Assembly (NCBI GenBank): GCA_020249465.1
Contig: JADCFP010000011.1
Span: 1-53,011, forward strand
Source: Roseomonas sp.
GTDB lineage: Bacteria > Pseudomonadota > Alphaproteobacteria > Acetobacterales > Acetobacteraceae
Reading direction: 5' to 3'
DNA: 53,011 bases
Shown here: positions 42,196-50,874 of the stretch, one piece after another
Layout of the letters: every line of letters begins with the position of its first letter
How positions within the stretch are numbered: the stretch's first letter is position 1
Notes under the pieces: generated by a model
Told to the model about the DNA's origin: nothing
Seen by the model: only the letters and a program-made list of their open reading frames with translations
Database searches by the model: none
Position numbers and translations under genes: made by a program

Positions 42196-43032
42196 ATGAT
42201 GGGTGTTTTCCGACGCGGCATCTTGCCTGTGCTGATCGCAGCTTTTGCGCTGCCGGCTATGGCGCAGGAACGCAACATTACGGTTGCTTCCACCACCAGC
42301 ACGGAACAATCCGGATTATTCGGCCATATCCTGCCGATCTTCACGCGCGAAACCGGCATTGCCGTGCGTGTGGTTGCACTCGGCACCGGGCAAGCCTTGG
42401 ATGTCGGGCGGCGCGGTGATGCGGATGTAGTGTTTGTGCATGATCGCGCGGCGGAAGAACGCTTTGTCGCGGAGGGTTTCGGCGGGCCGCGGCGGCATGT
42501 GATGTTCAATGATTTCGTGATCACCGGCCCTGCCGCCGATCCCGCACGCATCGCCGGGCTTGGTGATTCGGCAGAAGCCTTGCGCCGCATCGCCGCGGCG
42601 CGAGCGCCCTTCATCAGCCGAGGTGATCGCAGCGGCACCCATGCGGCGGAGCTGCGCCTGTGGCGATTGGCCGGCATTGATCCCGAAAGCGGGCGCGGCC
42701 AATGGTATCGGGAAGTGGGCCAGGGCATGGGACCGGCGCTGAATACCGCCGCCGCGCAGGGCGCCTATATCTTGGCTGATCGCGGCACCTGGCTGAGTTT
42801 TCGCAATCGGCAGGATCAGCGTATTTTGATCGAAGGTGATACGCGGTTGTTCAACCAATATGGCGTCATGCTCGTGAATGCGCAGCGCCATCCGCATGTG
42901 AAGGCCGCCGATGGGCAGCGCTTCATTGATTGGCTGCTTGCACCCGCCGGGCAGGCTGCGATTGCAGCCTATCGCATCAACGGGGAGCAGCTTTTCTTCC
43001 CCAATGCGGATAAGCCGGAACCGGTTTCGTGA
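42196..43032 (+). CDS. tupA: Tungstate-binding periplasmic protein TupA
   Basis: This 278-residue protein has a signal peptide (cut after PAMA) and the TupA motif ITVASTTSTEQSGLFGHILP, in which the threonine/serine row binds the oxyanion, and FISRGDRSGTHAAELRLWRL. These distinguish tungstate-selective TupA from ModA. AAGGAG precedes the ATG at 42196. Imported tungstate would serve tungsten-containing enzymes (formate dehydrogenases, aldehyde oxidoreductases) or displace molybdate. No such enzyme is in the window. Confidence 0.92.
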   Translation: MMGVFRRGILPVLIAAFALPAMAQERNITVASTTSTEQSGLFGHILPIFTRETGIAVRVVALGTGQALDVGRRGDADVVFVHDRAAEERFVAEGFGGPRRHVMFNDFVITGPAADPARIAGLGDSAEALRRIAAARAPFISRGDRSGTHAAELRLWRLAGIDPESGRGQWYREVGQGMGPALNTAAAQGAYILADRGTWLSFRNRQDQRILIEGDTRLFNQYGVMLVNAQRHPHVKAADGQRFIDWLLAPAGQAAIAAYRINGEQLFFPNADKPEPVS

Positions 43033-43061
43033 GGCGTTAATCGGTCCCTGACGCTCCAGCT

Positions 43062-43487
43062 TCACCCCAAGCCAAGTACCGCAAATAACCGCGCCGCCGG
43101 CGGCCAGGCTTCCATCACCGCGTCGCGTTTGATGATCGCGGCAAGCCCGCCGCCCAAAAGCAGCGCAATGGAAGCCACCCAGGCCGCGCGCAGCCCGCGC
43201 GAAGCCGAGCCAGTCGCGGCCTCGGGCGAGGTATCGTCCGCGCTTGGGGGTTCGGGGCGCGGTTCTTCGGCCAGCGGCGCGCGCTCAGGGCGGGGTTCTG
43301 CCACCACCGGCGCAGGCGGCGTTGGTTCGGGCGCGCGAAACGCCGTGGGCTCCGGTTCGGGCGCGGGCGGTTCCGGCATGGGGAACACCGTCCCGCATTG
43401 ACCGCAGCGCAAGGGGCGTGCGCGGTCCCGCAACAGGCGCTCCGGCACTTCAAACCCAGCTTCGCATTTCGGGCATTCGATCAGCAT
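43062..43487 (-). CDS. Zinc-ribbon membrane protein (MJ0042/DUF3426-like)
   Basis: This protein of about 141 residues starts MLIECPKCEAGFEVPERLLR with a CPKC...CGQC zinc ribbon (MJ0042 type). It has a long Pro/Glu-rich linker and one membrane segment (AAWVASIALLLGGGLAAI). The layout fits small zinc-ribbon proteins found beside ftsE in Rhodospirillales. The function is unknown. An ATG at 43502 is possible as well. It is divergent from ftsE. Confidence 0.78.
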   Translation of the reverse strand: MLIECPKCEAGFEVPERLLRDRARPLRCGQCGTVFPMPEPPAPEPEPTAFRAPEPTPPAPVVAEPRPERAPLAEEPRPEPPSADDTSPEAATGSASRGLRAAWVASIALLLGGGLAAIIKRDAVMEAWPPAARLFAVLGLG

Positions 43488-43566
43488 GCCCCTATTTTCC
43501 GTCACGACTGGCTTCTCGGCAAGCGAAAGATTGAGCCCCCCACCCCTGCCATGCGAAACAAGCCCT

Positions 43567-44241
43567 ATGGTGAGATTCGGGCGTGTCGGGCTGGCCTATC
43601 CAACCCCTGGGGGAGACCCCGGGCAGGCGGCCCTGCGCGATGTCTCCTTCGCGCTGGGGGAGGGCAGCTTCACCTGGCTGCTCGGGCCTTCCGGGGCGGG
43701 GAAAAGCTCAATCCTCAGGTTGATGCATGCCGCGATCCGGCCCTCAAGCGGCGTGGTTTCGGTGCTGGGTACTGATATCGGGCAGGCGGAACGCGCGGCA
43801 CTCCCGGCGCTCAGGCGCAAGATCGGCGTGGTGCATCAGGAATTTCGCCTGCTGGGCCATCTTTCCGCCTGGGATAATGTGGCGCTGCCGTTGCGCCTCG
43901 CGGGCCGGGCGGAAGGCGCCGTGAAACAGGATGTCAATGAAATCCTTGATTGGCTCGGCCTTGCGGCCAAGGCCGGACGTGTGCCGGCAGAGCTTTCCGG
44001 CGGTGAGCAGCAACGCATCGCCATTGCGCGCGCCATCATCACGCGCCCGGCATTGCTGATCGCTGATGAACCCACCTCGGAATTGGATGTGTTCGAAGCG
44101 CGGCGGTTGATTGCGCTGTTTGTGGAAATGAACCGGCTCGGCACCGCAATAGTGGTCGCGACGCATTCCGAGGATTTGCCGGCGCGCCACCCGGCGCGGG
44201 TTATTACTCTGGCAGAAGGCCGCGTCATTGATGCGCCGTGA
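43567..44241 (+). CDS. ftsE: Cell division ATP-binding protein FtsE
   Basis: This 224-residue ABC ATPase has Walker A GPSGAGKSSILRLMHAAIRP, Q-loop VVHQEFRLLGHLSAWDNV (a strong FtsE/LolD-type mark), signature ELSGGEQQRIAIARA and Walker B LLIADEPTSELD. With FtsX it controls septal peptidoglycan hydrolases. The end overlaps ftsX by 11 bp. The ATG at 43567 starts MVRFGRVGLAYP. Confidence 0.92.
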   Translation: MVRFGRVGLAYPTPGGDPGQAALRDVSFALGEGSFTWLLGPSGAGKSSILRLMHAAIRPSSGVVSVLGTDIGQAERAALPALRRKIGVVHQEFRLLGHLSAWDNVALPLRLAGRAEGAVKQDVNEILDWLGLAAKAGRVPAELSGGEQQRIAIARAIITRPALLIADEPTSELDVFEARRLIALFVEMNRLGTAIVVATHSEDLPARHPARVITLAEGRVIDAP

Positions 44242-45085
44242 CGCTGGCGGCAGGGCTGACCCGATTGGCCTGCGCGGCGCGCTGGCGGATCGGCTGCTGG
44301 TGGCGCTGATTGCCGCCATGGCGCTTTTCGCAACCTGCGCGCTGGCGGGGCATGAGGCGGTGAGCCAACTCGCCAAGCGCTGGCAGCAAGGTGCTAATGC
44401 CGCCGTCACGGTGCAAATCCCGAACCCAACAGCCGCCCGCATGGAAGCGGCGCTGGAAGCGCTGCGCGCCCTGCCGGCGGTGCGTGAGGCGCAGGCGGTA
44501 GACCCCGGCCGCATGGCGGAATTGCTGCGCCCCTGGCTCGGGGATGTCGCAGGGCTGCCGCTGCCCGGTGTGATTGAATTGCGCCTGGCCGATCTGGCCG
44601 CCGACCCGGTGCTGATTGGCGATAGGGTGGCGGAAGCCGTGCCTGGTGCAGTGACGGAAGCGCATGGCGTGTTTGTCGCCCGGCTTGCTGCCGTGGCGCG
44701 CGCACTTTCGGCGGCTGCCTTGGCTGCGCTGCTGCTGGTGGCGGTGGTGGGGGCTTCGGTGGTGGTGTTGGCCGTGCGCGCGGGCATTGCGGCGCGGCGG
44801 GATTCCGTGATGGTGCTGCATATGCTGGGCGCGGCGGATCGGGATATTGCCGGGCGTTTCGCGCGTCGCACCGCTTGGCTTGCCGTGCTGGGGGCGCTTC
44901 TGGGCGTAGCTTTGGCAGCGGCCTTGCTGTGGGGCCTGTCGCAGCTTGCCGGTCCCATGCTGCCCGACATCACCCCGCAAGACCTGCCCTGGTTTGGCCT
45001 TGCTGCCATCCCGGCCAGCGCCGCGCTGATTGCCTGGGCAGCGACCATGGCGAGCATCCTATTGTGGTTGCGGCGCCTGCCATGA
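44231..45085 (+). CDS. ftsX: Cell division membrane protein FtsX
   Basis: This 284-residue protein has four membrane segments (LVALIAAMALFATCALAG near the N-terminus, three near the C-terminus) and a large periplasmic loop of about 120 residues between the first and second, the usual FtsX layout. VLHMLGAADRDIAGRFARR fits the coupling helix that contacts FtsE. Sequence conservation is low, as is common for FtsX. The ATG at 44231 is chosen over a TTG one codon upstream. It overlaps the next gene (ATGA). Confidence 0.87.
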   Translation: MRRDAGGRADPIGLRGALADRLLVALIAAMALFATCALAGHEAVSQLAKRWQQGANAAVTVQIPNPTAARMEAALEALRALPAVREAQAVDPGRMAELLRPWLGDVAGLPLPGVIELRLADLAADPVLIGDRVAEAVPGAVTEAHGVFVARLAAVARALSAAALAALLLVAVVGASVVVLAVRAGIAARRDSVMVLHMLGAADRDIAGRFARRTAWLAVLGALLGVALAAALLWGLSQLAGPMLPDITPQDLPWFGLAAIPASAALIAWAATMASILLWLRRLP

Positions 45086-45672
45086 AGCTGCGGCGGCTTT
45101 GGGCGCTGGCCTTGGCGCTGCTGCTGCTGTGGTTAGGCGGCTGCATCTGGTTCCTGCGCGCTGTGCAGGAAAGCGTGGCGGATGCCAGCACCACCGACGC
45201 CATTGTGGTGCTGACCGGCGGGACTGAGCGCGTGGAGACCGGTTTTCGCCTGCTGGAAGAAGGTGTGGCGCCGCGGCTTTTTGTCTCTGGCGTGCATCCT
45301 GATTCGCGCCTCGTGGATCTGGCGCGCGGTGCGGGGGTAGATCCCGCGAAGCTTACTGGCCGGGTAGAGCTTGGCCATGCGGCAGCCTCCACCCGCGGCA
45401 ATGCGGTGGAAATCGCGGCCTGGGCGAAGCAACGCAATGTTGCATCCATCCGGCTGGTGACAGCGGGCTATCACATGCCGCGCGCGCGCACGGAATTGCG
45501 CCGCGCCATGCCTGGCTTGCAGGTGCAGGCCCATCCCGTAACACCCGCCCGGCTGCGTGCCGATGGCGCCTTTTGGCAGCCGCGCAATTGGGGGTTGTTG
45601 CTCGGCGAATACATGAAGTTTCTCGGCGCCGAGCTTGGGCTTTCGGCCTTTTTTGGTGGAAGACGCGCATGA
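45082..45672 (+). CDS. YdcF/DUF218-family membrane-anchored protein
   Basis: This 196-residue protein has an N-terminal membrane segment (LWALALALLLLWLGGCIWFL) and a DUF218 domain: DAIVVLTGGTERVETGFRLL, RLFVSGVHPDSRLVDLARG, TRGNAVEIAAWAKQ and RLVTAGYHMPRARTELRRA. In E. coli related SanA and ElyC proteins act in envelope integrity and lipid-carrier metabolism. It overlaps ftsX and plsC by 4 bp each, so the four genes form an envelope operon. Confidence 0.88.
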   Translation: MKLRRLWALALALLLLWLGGCIWFLRAVQESVADASTTDAIVVLTGGTERVETGFRLLEEGVAPRLFVSGVHPDSRLVDLARGAGVDPAKLTGRVELGHAAASTRGNAVEIAAWAKQRNVASIRLVTAGYHMPRARTELRRAMPGLQVQAHPVTPARLRADGAFWQPRNWGLLLGEYMKFLGAELGLSAFFGGRRA

Positions 45673-46376
45673 TCTGGCTGCGTTCCCTTGTATTCAATTT
45701 TTTGTTCATGACCATCACGGCGTTTTGTTCCATAATTGCAATGGTCTTCTTGCCTTTCCATCCGCGCCATATGCGCCGCTTTATTCAGCTTTGGGCGCGC
45801 GTCATCATCTGGCTGCTGCGCATCATCTGCAATATTCGCGTTGAAGTGACCGGTCTGGAACACATCGCACCCGGCGCGGCGATCATCGCTTCAAAACATC
45901 AATCCGCCTTTGATACCTTTGTCTGGCCTGCCCTGATTGAACAACCAAGCTATGTCCTGAAACGCGAATTGCTCGACCTGCCCTTTTGGGGCCGTGCGGC
46001 GCGCCATAGCGGGGCGGTGGCGGTGGATCGGGATGGTGGTGGGCCGGCGCTCCGCGCCATGGTGCGCGATGCGAAGCGCGTGCTGGATGAAGGGCGGCCC
46101 TTGGTGATTTTTCCGGAAGGGACGCGTTCTGCGCCTGGCGAAAAACTACCCTATCTGCCGGGCGTGGCCGCGCTGGTCATGGGCAGCGGCTTGCCCTGCT
46201 ATCCGGTTGCGACCAATAGTGGGCGGCATTGGGGCAGGCGGGCATTCCATAAAGAGCCAGGGGTAATTGCCATTTCCATCCTACCCGCCCTGCCGGCGGG
46301 GCTGGCGCGCAAGCCGCTGATGGAGGCGATGCAAACGCAGATTGAAACCGAAACGGCGCGGCTGATGGCGCAATAA
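45669..46376 (+). CDS. plsC: 1-acyl-sn-glycerol-3-phosphate acyltransferase PlsC
   Basis: This 235-residue membrane enzyme makes phosphatidic acid. It has an N-terminal hydrophobic stretch, the acyltransferase motif I KHQSAFDTF (H-x-x-x-x-D), the GRAARHSGAVAVDR motif II and IFPEGTRSAPGE as motif III. LPCYPVATNSGRHWGRRAFH is the last part of the active site. A strong terminator follows and closes the ftsEX-ydcF-plsC unit. Confidence 0.93.
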   Translation: MIWLRSLVFNFLFMTITAFCSIIAMVFLPFHPRHMRRFIQLWARVIIWLLRIICNIRVEVTGLEHIAPGAAIIASKHQSAFDTFVWPALIEQPSYVLKRELLDLPFWGRAARHSGAVAVDRDGGGPALRAMVRDAKRVLDEGRPLVIFPEGTRSAPGEKLPYLPGVAALVMGSGLPCYPVATNSGRHWGRRAFHKEPGVIAISILPALPAGLARKPLMEAMQTQIETETARLMAQ

Positions 46377-46392
46377 TAGCGCAAAAAGAAAA

Positions 46393-46417
46393 GGGCGGTC
46401 CAAACCGCCCCTTTTTT
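46393..46417. terminator. Bidirectional terminator between plsC and the aa3 subunit IV gene
   Basis: GGGCGGT-CCAA-ACCGCCC (7-bp stem) is followed by CTTTTTT on the plus strand. Preceding A-rich sequence gives a T run on the minus strand. It ends plsC (17 bp after its stop) and can serve the small gene downstream on the other strand as well. Confidence 0.85.
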
Positions 46418-46441
46418 CATTGCCTGTAGAATTGCCCGGCG

Positions 46442-46597
46442 TCAGACCAGAAAAATCGCCATCAGCACCAACACCACAATAATCGCGCCGGTGGACCAGG
46501 TGACGAAGCGGGTGAAATCTTCCCACCCACCGCGACGATCCGCGAGGATATCGGCGGCAGTCACTTCGACGAAGTCATAATGTTCTTTCTCAGCCAT
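46442..46597 (-). CDS. aa3-type cytochrome c oxidase subunit IV
   Basis: This 51-residue single-span membrane protein starts MAEKEHYDFVEVTAADILAD and has a membrane helix with WSTGAIIVVLVLMAIFLV. It matches the bacterial aa3-oxidase subunit IV family (PF07835), a small helper subunit of the terminal oxidase. As in many Alphaproteobacteria, the gene is apart from the ctaCDE cluster. GGGGAAAG stands before the ATG. It is below the usual length limits of gene callers. Confidence 0.88.
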   Translation of the reverse strand: MAEKEHYDFVEVTAADILADRRGGWEDFTRFVTWSTGAIIVVLVLMAIFLV

Positions 46598-46624
46598 GGC
46601 TTTCCCCAACGCTCAAACCCTGAA

Positions 46625-47299
46625 TCACTGTGTAGAAAGCAACGCCGCGCGGGGCAAGGGGTTCAGCAGCGAATCACGCGCAGATTCCACTCCGGTGATG
46701 ACTGCGCGCCCCGCTTCCAGCCGCACGCGCCCCGCGGCCAGCCAGGAAAGTGCTGCGGGATAGAGCTTATGTTCTTCGGCCAGCACGCGGGCGGCCAGGC
46801 TCGCTTCCGTATCCTCAGGCAAAACCGGCACGGCGCCCTGGGCCAGGATGGGTCCCTCATCCACCCCAGCGGTCACCAGATGCACGGTGCAGCCATGCAG
46901 CCTGACACCTGCTGCCAAGGCGCGCGCATGGGTATCAAGGCCCGGAAAGGCGGGCAGCAGGGACGGGTGGATATTGATCAGCCGTCCTTCCCAGCGGCGC
47001 ACGAAATCGGGCGTCAGCACCCGCATGAAACCGGCGAGTGCAATGATTTCAACGCCTCGCCGGGCCAATTCGGCCTCCATCGCAGCTTCGAACCCAGTGC
47101 GATCACCCTTGAAAGCGCGGCTTTCCACCACAGCGGTCGGCACCCCACGCGCAGCCGCGACCCCAAGCCCCGCAGCATCGGCGCGGTTGGACAGCACCAG
47201 CACCGGCTCCGCCGGGTAATCCGGCCCGGCAGCCGCCAGAATCGCCGCCATATTGGACCCGCGCCCGGAGATGAGCAGGGCGAGCCGCCTCCGCTTCAT
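46625..47299 (-). CDS. purN: Phosphoribosylglycinamide formyltransferase PurN
   Basis: This 224-residue enzyme formylates GAR in purine synthesis with 10-formyl-THF. It has the phosphate-binding [15 protein letters not shown], the catalytic region [20 protein letters not shown] with [11 protein letters not shown] (Asn/His) and [16 protein letters not shown] (Asp). The ATG at 47299 overlaps the purM stop (ATGA), so purM and purN are coupled. Confidence 0.96.
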   Translation of the reverse strand: MKRRRLALLISGRGSNMAAILAAAGPDYPAEPVLVLSNRADAAGLGVAAARGVPTAVVESRAFKGDRTGFEAAMEAELARRGVEIIALAGFMRVLTPDFVRRWEGRLINIHPSLLPAFPGLDTHARALAAGVRLHGCTVHLVTAGVDEGPILAQGAVPVLPEDTEASLAARVLAEEHKLYPAALSWLAAGRVRLEAGRAVITGVESARDSLLNPLPRAALLSTQ

Positions 47300-48372
47300 G
47301 CGCGCGGCCAAGCCTGAGGCAGGTTCTGGATATGAATGCCGGCTGGCCCGCTGGAGGCTTCCAAATGGCCGATGCGGAAGGGTGCCTCGCCGGCTGCGGT
47401 CAGCATGCGCGTGGCGGCCTCAACCCCAGCTTCGGGCACCGCCAGCACCATGCCGAGCCCGCAATTGAACACGCGGAGCATTTCATCGGCGCTGACATTC
47501 CCAGCCTCGGCCAAGAAGGCGAAGACCGGCGGCACGGGCCAGCTGCCGGCTTCCAGGACTGCCGTGACACCCGCTGGCAGCACGCGCGGCAGATTGCCCG
47601 GCAGGCCACCGCCGGTGATATGCGCCGCGGCATGCAAAAGCCCTGCGCGATGCAGGGAGAGCAGCGGCTTCACATAAATGCGTGTGGGCGCCAGCAGCGC
47701 CCGGCCAAGCTTCTGCCCGGGCGCGAAGGGCGCGGCATCAGCCAACGTCAGGCCGCGCGCGGCCAAGACGCGCCGCACGAGGGAAAACCCGTTGGAATGC
47801 ACGCCCGAAGACCCAAGGCCGATCAGCACATCGCCCGCCGCAACGCCTGCGGGCAGTAACCGCCCACGTTCCGCTGCGCCCACGGAAAACCCGGCCAGAT
47901 CATAATCATCCGCGGCATACATCCCCGGCATCTCAGCCGTTTCGCCGCCAACCAGGGCACAGCCCGCCTGCCGACAGCCCTCAGCAATGCCCGCAATAAC
48001 CGCCCGCGCCTGAGTGAGCTGAAGCTTGCCGGTCGCGAAATAATCTAGAAAAAACAGGGGCTCAGCGCCCTGTACCACCAGATCATTCACGCACATCGCC
48101 ACCAGATCAATGCCGACCGTGTCGTGAATGCCCGCTTCGATCGCCACACGCAGCTTGGTGCCAACCCCATCGGTGGAAGATACCAGCACGGGATCGGTGA
48201 AGCCCGCTGCCTTGGGGTCAAACAAGGCGCCGAAGCCGCCCAGGCCCCCCATGACGCCAGACCGGTTCGTGGCACGCGCCAGGGGCTTGATGGCCTCAAC
48301 CAGGGCGTCGCCGGCCTCAATATCCACGCCCGCATCGCGGTAGGTGAGGCTTTGGGTAATGGAACTGGTCAG
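47296..48372 (-). CDS. purM: Phosphoribosylformylglycinamidine cyclo-ligase PurM
   Basis: This protein of about 358 residues closes the imidazole ring of AIR. It contains [72 protein letters not shown] and [16 protein letters not shown]. No ATG, GTG or TTG lies in frame where the family starts. A CTG at 48372, 5 bp after GGAGG, gives the right N-terminus ([10 protein letters not shown]). The next ATG upstream is far inside the divergent gene. It is followed by purN. Confidence 0.93.
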   Translation of the reverse strand: MTSSITQSLTYRDAGVDIEAGDALVEAIKPLARATNRSGVMGGLGGFGALFDPKAAGFTDPVLVSSTDGVGTKLRVAIEAGIHDTVGIDLVAMCVNDLVVQGAEPLFFLDYFATGKLQLTQARAVIAGIAEGCRQAGCALVGGETAEMPGMYAADDYDLAGFSVGAAERGRLLPAGVAAGDVLIGLGSSGVHSNGFSLVRRVLAARGLTLADAAPFAPGQKLGRALLAPTRIYVKPLLSLHRAGLLHAAAHITGGGLPGNLPRVLPAGVTAVLEAGSWPVPPVFAFLAEAGNVSADEMLRVFNCGLGMVLAVPEAGVEAATRMLTAAGEAPFRIGHLEASSGPAGIHIQNLPQAWPRA

Positions 48373-48438
48373 GGCGACCTCCGATTTGATAAACTGCCCC
48401 CGTGCTATAACGTGGGAAAACGCGAAGGGAAGGCTTTG

Positions 48439-49149
48439 ATGACAAAACGCCACGCCTGGCGAATGGCCGGAAGGAAACATGTGGCAGCGGCTTGCGCAAG
48501 CTTCTGGCTCTGCCTGCTTGCCGTGCCGGCCTTCGCGCAATTCAGTGACATGGGCGCACTCACGCAGCGCAATGTGGTAGCGGAAGCGACCGCGGAAAAT
48601 GGTGTGGTGGCGCAGGAACGCGCCTTTGCCGCTGGGCGCCGCAGCGCTTGGGATCGCATTCAGGGCATGGTGAATGCGCCGCGCCGCCCAACCGATGCAG
48701 AGCTTGATCGCATGGTGCGTTCCATTGTGATTGAACAGGAAAACACTGGCCCGCAGCGCTATAGCGGGCGGCTTACGATCCAATTCGATGCCGATGCCGT
48801 GCAAAGCTTCGCCGAGGGTGCGGAGGTGCGCGCTGCGACTCTGCCTTCCGGCACGGCCAGCGAATCGCCAATCAGCAATACGCCCGCCACGCCTGTGCTG
48901 GCTTCTGTGGAAGTGACGGCGCGTTATGCGTCACTCAATGAATGGCTGGAGATTCGCCGCCGCGTAGTGGCTGCTGGCGCCAAGCTTGATGTCATGGCGA
49001 TCACCATAGACCGCGCGCATTTGAATATCGGGCTGCGTATTCCCATTGGCATGGCGCCGGAGACTTTTGGCCAGCATGGCTTGCAACTGACGCGCGGGTC
49101 TGGCGCGCAGAATGATCAATGGCGGCTTGGCCTTGCCGGACGGTCCTGA
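48439..49149 (+). CDS. DUF2066-like exported protein
   Basis: This 236-residue protein has an N-terminal signal sequence ([20 protein letters not shown], cleaved after FA). It contains [20 protein letters not shown] and [40 protein letters not shown] and a [13 protein letters not shown] strand, as in the DUF2066 family of exported proteins from Proteobacteria. The function is unknown. It is the first gene of the plus-strand run to ppk and is divergent from purM (66 bp between starts). Confidence 0.75.
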   Translation: MTKRHAWRMAGRKHVAAACASFWLCLLAVPAFAQFSDMGALTQRNVVAEATAENGVVAQERAFAAGRRSAWDRIQGMVNAPRRPTDAELDRMVRSIVIEQENTGPQRYSGRLTIQFDADAVQSFAEGAEVRAATLPSGTASESPISNTPATPVLASVEVTARYASLNEWLEIRRRVVAAGAKLDVMAITIDRAHLNIGLRIPIGMAPETFGQHGLQLTRGSGAQNDQWRLGLAGRS

Positions 49150-49177
49150 TCTTCGCCGGGTTTCGCATACGCCGCCG

Positions 49178-49738
49178 ATGTTGGCGGGGGCTGGGCTTTT
49201 CACCCTGCCCAATCTGATCACGCTTGGGCGGCTTTGCGCCGTGCCGGCCGCGATCTGGCTGATGTTGCAGCACAGGCTTGATCTGGCCTTTCTGGTTTTC
49301 ATCGGCGCGGGCATTTCGGACGCGCTGGATGGCTGGATTGCGCGGGCCTGGAATGCGCGGTCCCAGCTTGGCGCGGTGCTTGATCCCATCGCGGATAAGG
49401 CTTTGTTGGTTTCGGTTTATGTCACACTCGCAGCGATTGGCGTGCTGCCGGATTGGCTTGCGATTCTGGTGGTGTTTCGTGATTTGCTGATCGTGGGTGG
49501 CGTGCTTGTGTTGTGGGCTGTGGGCCTGCCGCCACGCATCAAGCCGATTTTCATTTCCAAGGCGAATACGGCAGCGCAGATCGTGCTTGCCGCCTTGGTG
49601 CTGCTGTTGGCGGGCTTTGGTTTCAGCGCGCCCATCCTGCTTGAAGTGATGATATGGGTGGTGGCGGCCACTACCTTTGCGTCTGGCGCAGCTTATGTGG
49701 CGCAGGCGGCGCGGCGCACCGCCGGCTGGAACGCATGA
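49178..49738 (+). CDS. CDP-alcohol phosphatidyltransferase family protein
   Basis: This integral membrane enzyme of about 186 residues carries the family motif D-G-x-x-A-R-x8-G-x3-D-x3-D in DALDGWIARAWNARSQLGAV, followed by LDPIADKAL. It should transfer a phosphatidyl group from CDP-diacylglycerol to an alcohol, probably glycerol 3-phosphate (PgsA-like) or a related acceptor. The ATG at 49178 gives the typical short stretch before LPNLITLGRL. An ATG at 49112 would overlap the upstream gene by 38 bp. It overlaps the next gene (ATGA). Confidence 0.87.
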   Translation: MLAGAGLFTLPNLITLGRLCAVPAAIWLMLQHRLDLAFLVFIGAGISDALDGWIARAWNARSQLGAVLDPIADKALLVSVYVTLAAIGVLPDWLAILVVFRDLLIVGGVLVLWAVGLPPRIKPIFISKANTAAQIVLAALVLLLAGFGFSAPILLEVMIWVVAATTFASGAAYVAQAARRTAGWNA

Positions 49739-50874
49739 GCGACCAGCGCCCGTCCATCACCGTTCGGCCAGTGACCGCGCCATCAACGGGGCCGCGTACC
49801 GCAACGCGAGGACAACGCTGGGCGCTATTTCTGGGCTGCGGCATTGCGTTGATCTTCTGCCTTTGGTTGTTTCAGGGCATTCTGACGCCCTTCGTATTGG
49901 CCGCGACCATTGCGTATTTTCTCGATCCGCTGGCGACGCGCCTGGCACGGCTTGGGCTGCCGCGCGGCATTGGCGCTTTTTTGTTGGTGACGGTTCTCGC
50001 TGCCGTTACCTTGGTGGCGCTGTTGCTGCTTTATCCGCTGATATTGGCGCAAATTGGCGTGCTGGTGCAGCGCCTGCCGGTCTATATTGCTGGCGTTGGG
50101 CAGGCCTTGCGCGATTTGCTGTTGAAGCTTGAAGAAACGCTTGGGCCGGACATGCTTGATCAGCGCTTGCGCGAATTGGCGATCAATCAGGCAGCGTCCA
50201 TGCTGTCCTGGCTGGGCAGCGCCGCAACGCGATTGATTGGCGGTGGCTTTGCGCTGTTCAGTGTTTTCACCTTTGTTGTTGTGACACCCGTTGTCGCGTT
50301 TTATCTGCTGCGCGATTGGCCCGATATGCTGACGCGGATCGAAAGCTGGTTGCCGCGCCGCAGTGCCAATGTCATCCGGCAAATCGCGCGCGATACGGAT
50401 CGTGTGTTGTCCGCTTGGCTGCGCGGGCAATTGCTGTGTTGTCTCGGGCTTGGGATTTTTTATGCCTTTGCCTTGCATTTCGCGGGGCTGGAGCTTGGCA
50501 TTACCATTGGCATCATGTCGGGCTTCCTGACCTTCATTCCCTATGTTGGCTCCATGACCGGCTTTGCCATCGCCGTGCTGCTGGCCATTGGGCAATTTGG
50601 TTCCTGGCAGGAAGTGATGGTGATTGTCGTGATTTTCGTGATTGGTCAGGGGATCGAAGGCTATGTTATCTACCCCTATCTGCTCGGCAATCGCGTGGAA
50701 TTGCACGCGGTTTGGGTGATCTTCGCACTCTTTGCCGGTGGTGTTGCGTTCGGGTTTCTCGGCGTGCTGCTTGCGGTGCCGATGGCAGCCGCGATTGGTG
50801 TGGTGACGCGCTATTGGCTGAGGCGTTATCTTGAAAGCCCGCTTTACCTTGACCCGCCACGGACCGGGCAATGA
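49735..50874 (+). CDS. AI-2E/PerM-family membrane permease
   Basis: This 379-residue protein has about eight membrane segments and the family marks FQGILTPFVLAATIAYFLDP, AWLRGQLLCCLGLGIFYAFA, GIMSGFLTFIPYVGSMTGFA, GQGIEGYVIYPYLLGNRVEL and GFLGVLLAVPMAAAIGV. The name comes from one autoinducer-2 exporter; most members export other solutes or sodium. In this gene order (before hdaA) it is conserved in Alphaproteobacteria. It overlaps both neighbours by 4 bp. Confidence 0.88.
   Translation: MSDQRPSITVRPVTAPSTGPRTATRGQRWALFLGCGIALIFCLWLFQGILTPFVLAATIAYFLDPLATRLARLGLPRGIGAFLLVTVLAAVTLVALLLLYPLILAQIGVLVQRLPVYIAGVGQALRDLLLKLEETLGPDMLDQRLRELAINQAASMLSWLGSAATRLIGGGFALFSVFTFVVVTPVVAFYLLRDWPDMLTRIESWLPRRSANVIRQIARDTDRVLSAWLRGQLLCCLGLGIFYAFALHFAGLELGITIGIMSGFLTFIPYVGSMTGFAIAVLLAIGQFGSWQEVMVIVVIFVIGQGIEGYVIYPYLLGNRVELHAVWVIFALFAGGVAFGFLGVLLAVPMAAAIGVVTRYWLRRYLESPLYLDPPRTGQ

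Noticed and set aside
43744-45057. Minus-strand open frame of 437 codons across ftsE and ftsX
   Set aside because: It is the mirror of two well-supported genes and its Ser/Ala/Arg-rich translation has low-complexity character.
49825-50871. Minus-strand open frame of 348 codons opposite the PerM gene
   Set aside because: Gln/His/Arg-rich antisense translation without recognisable domains. The plus-strand permease has clear family motifs.
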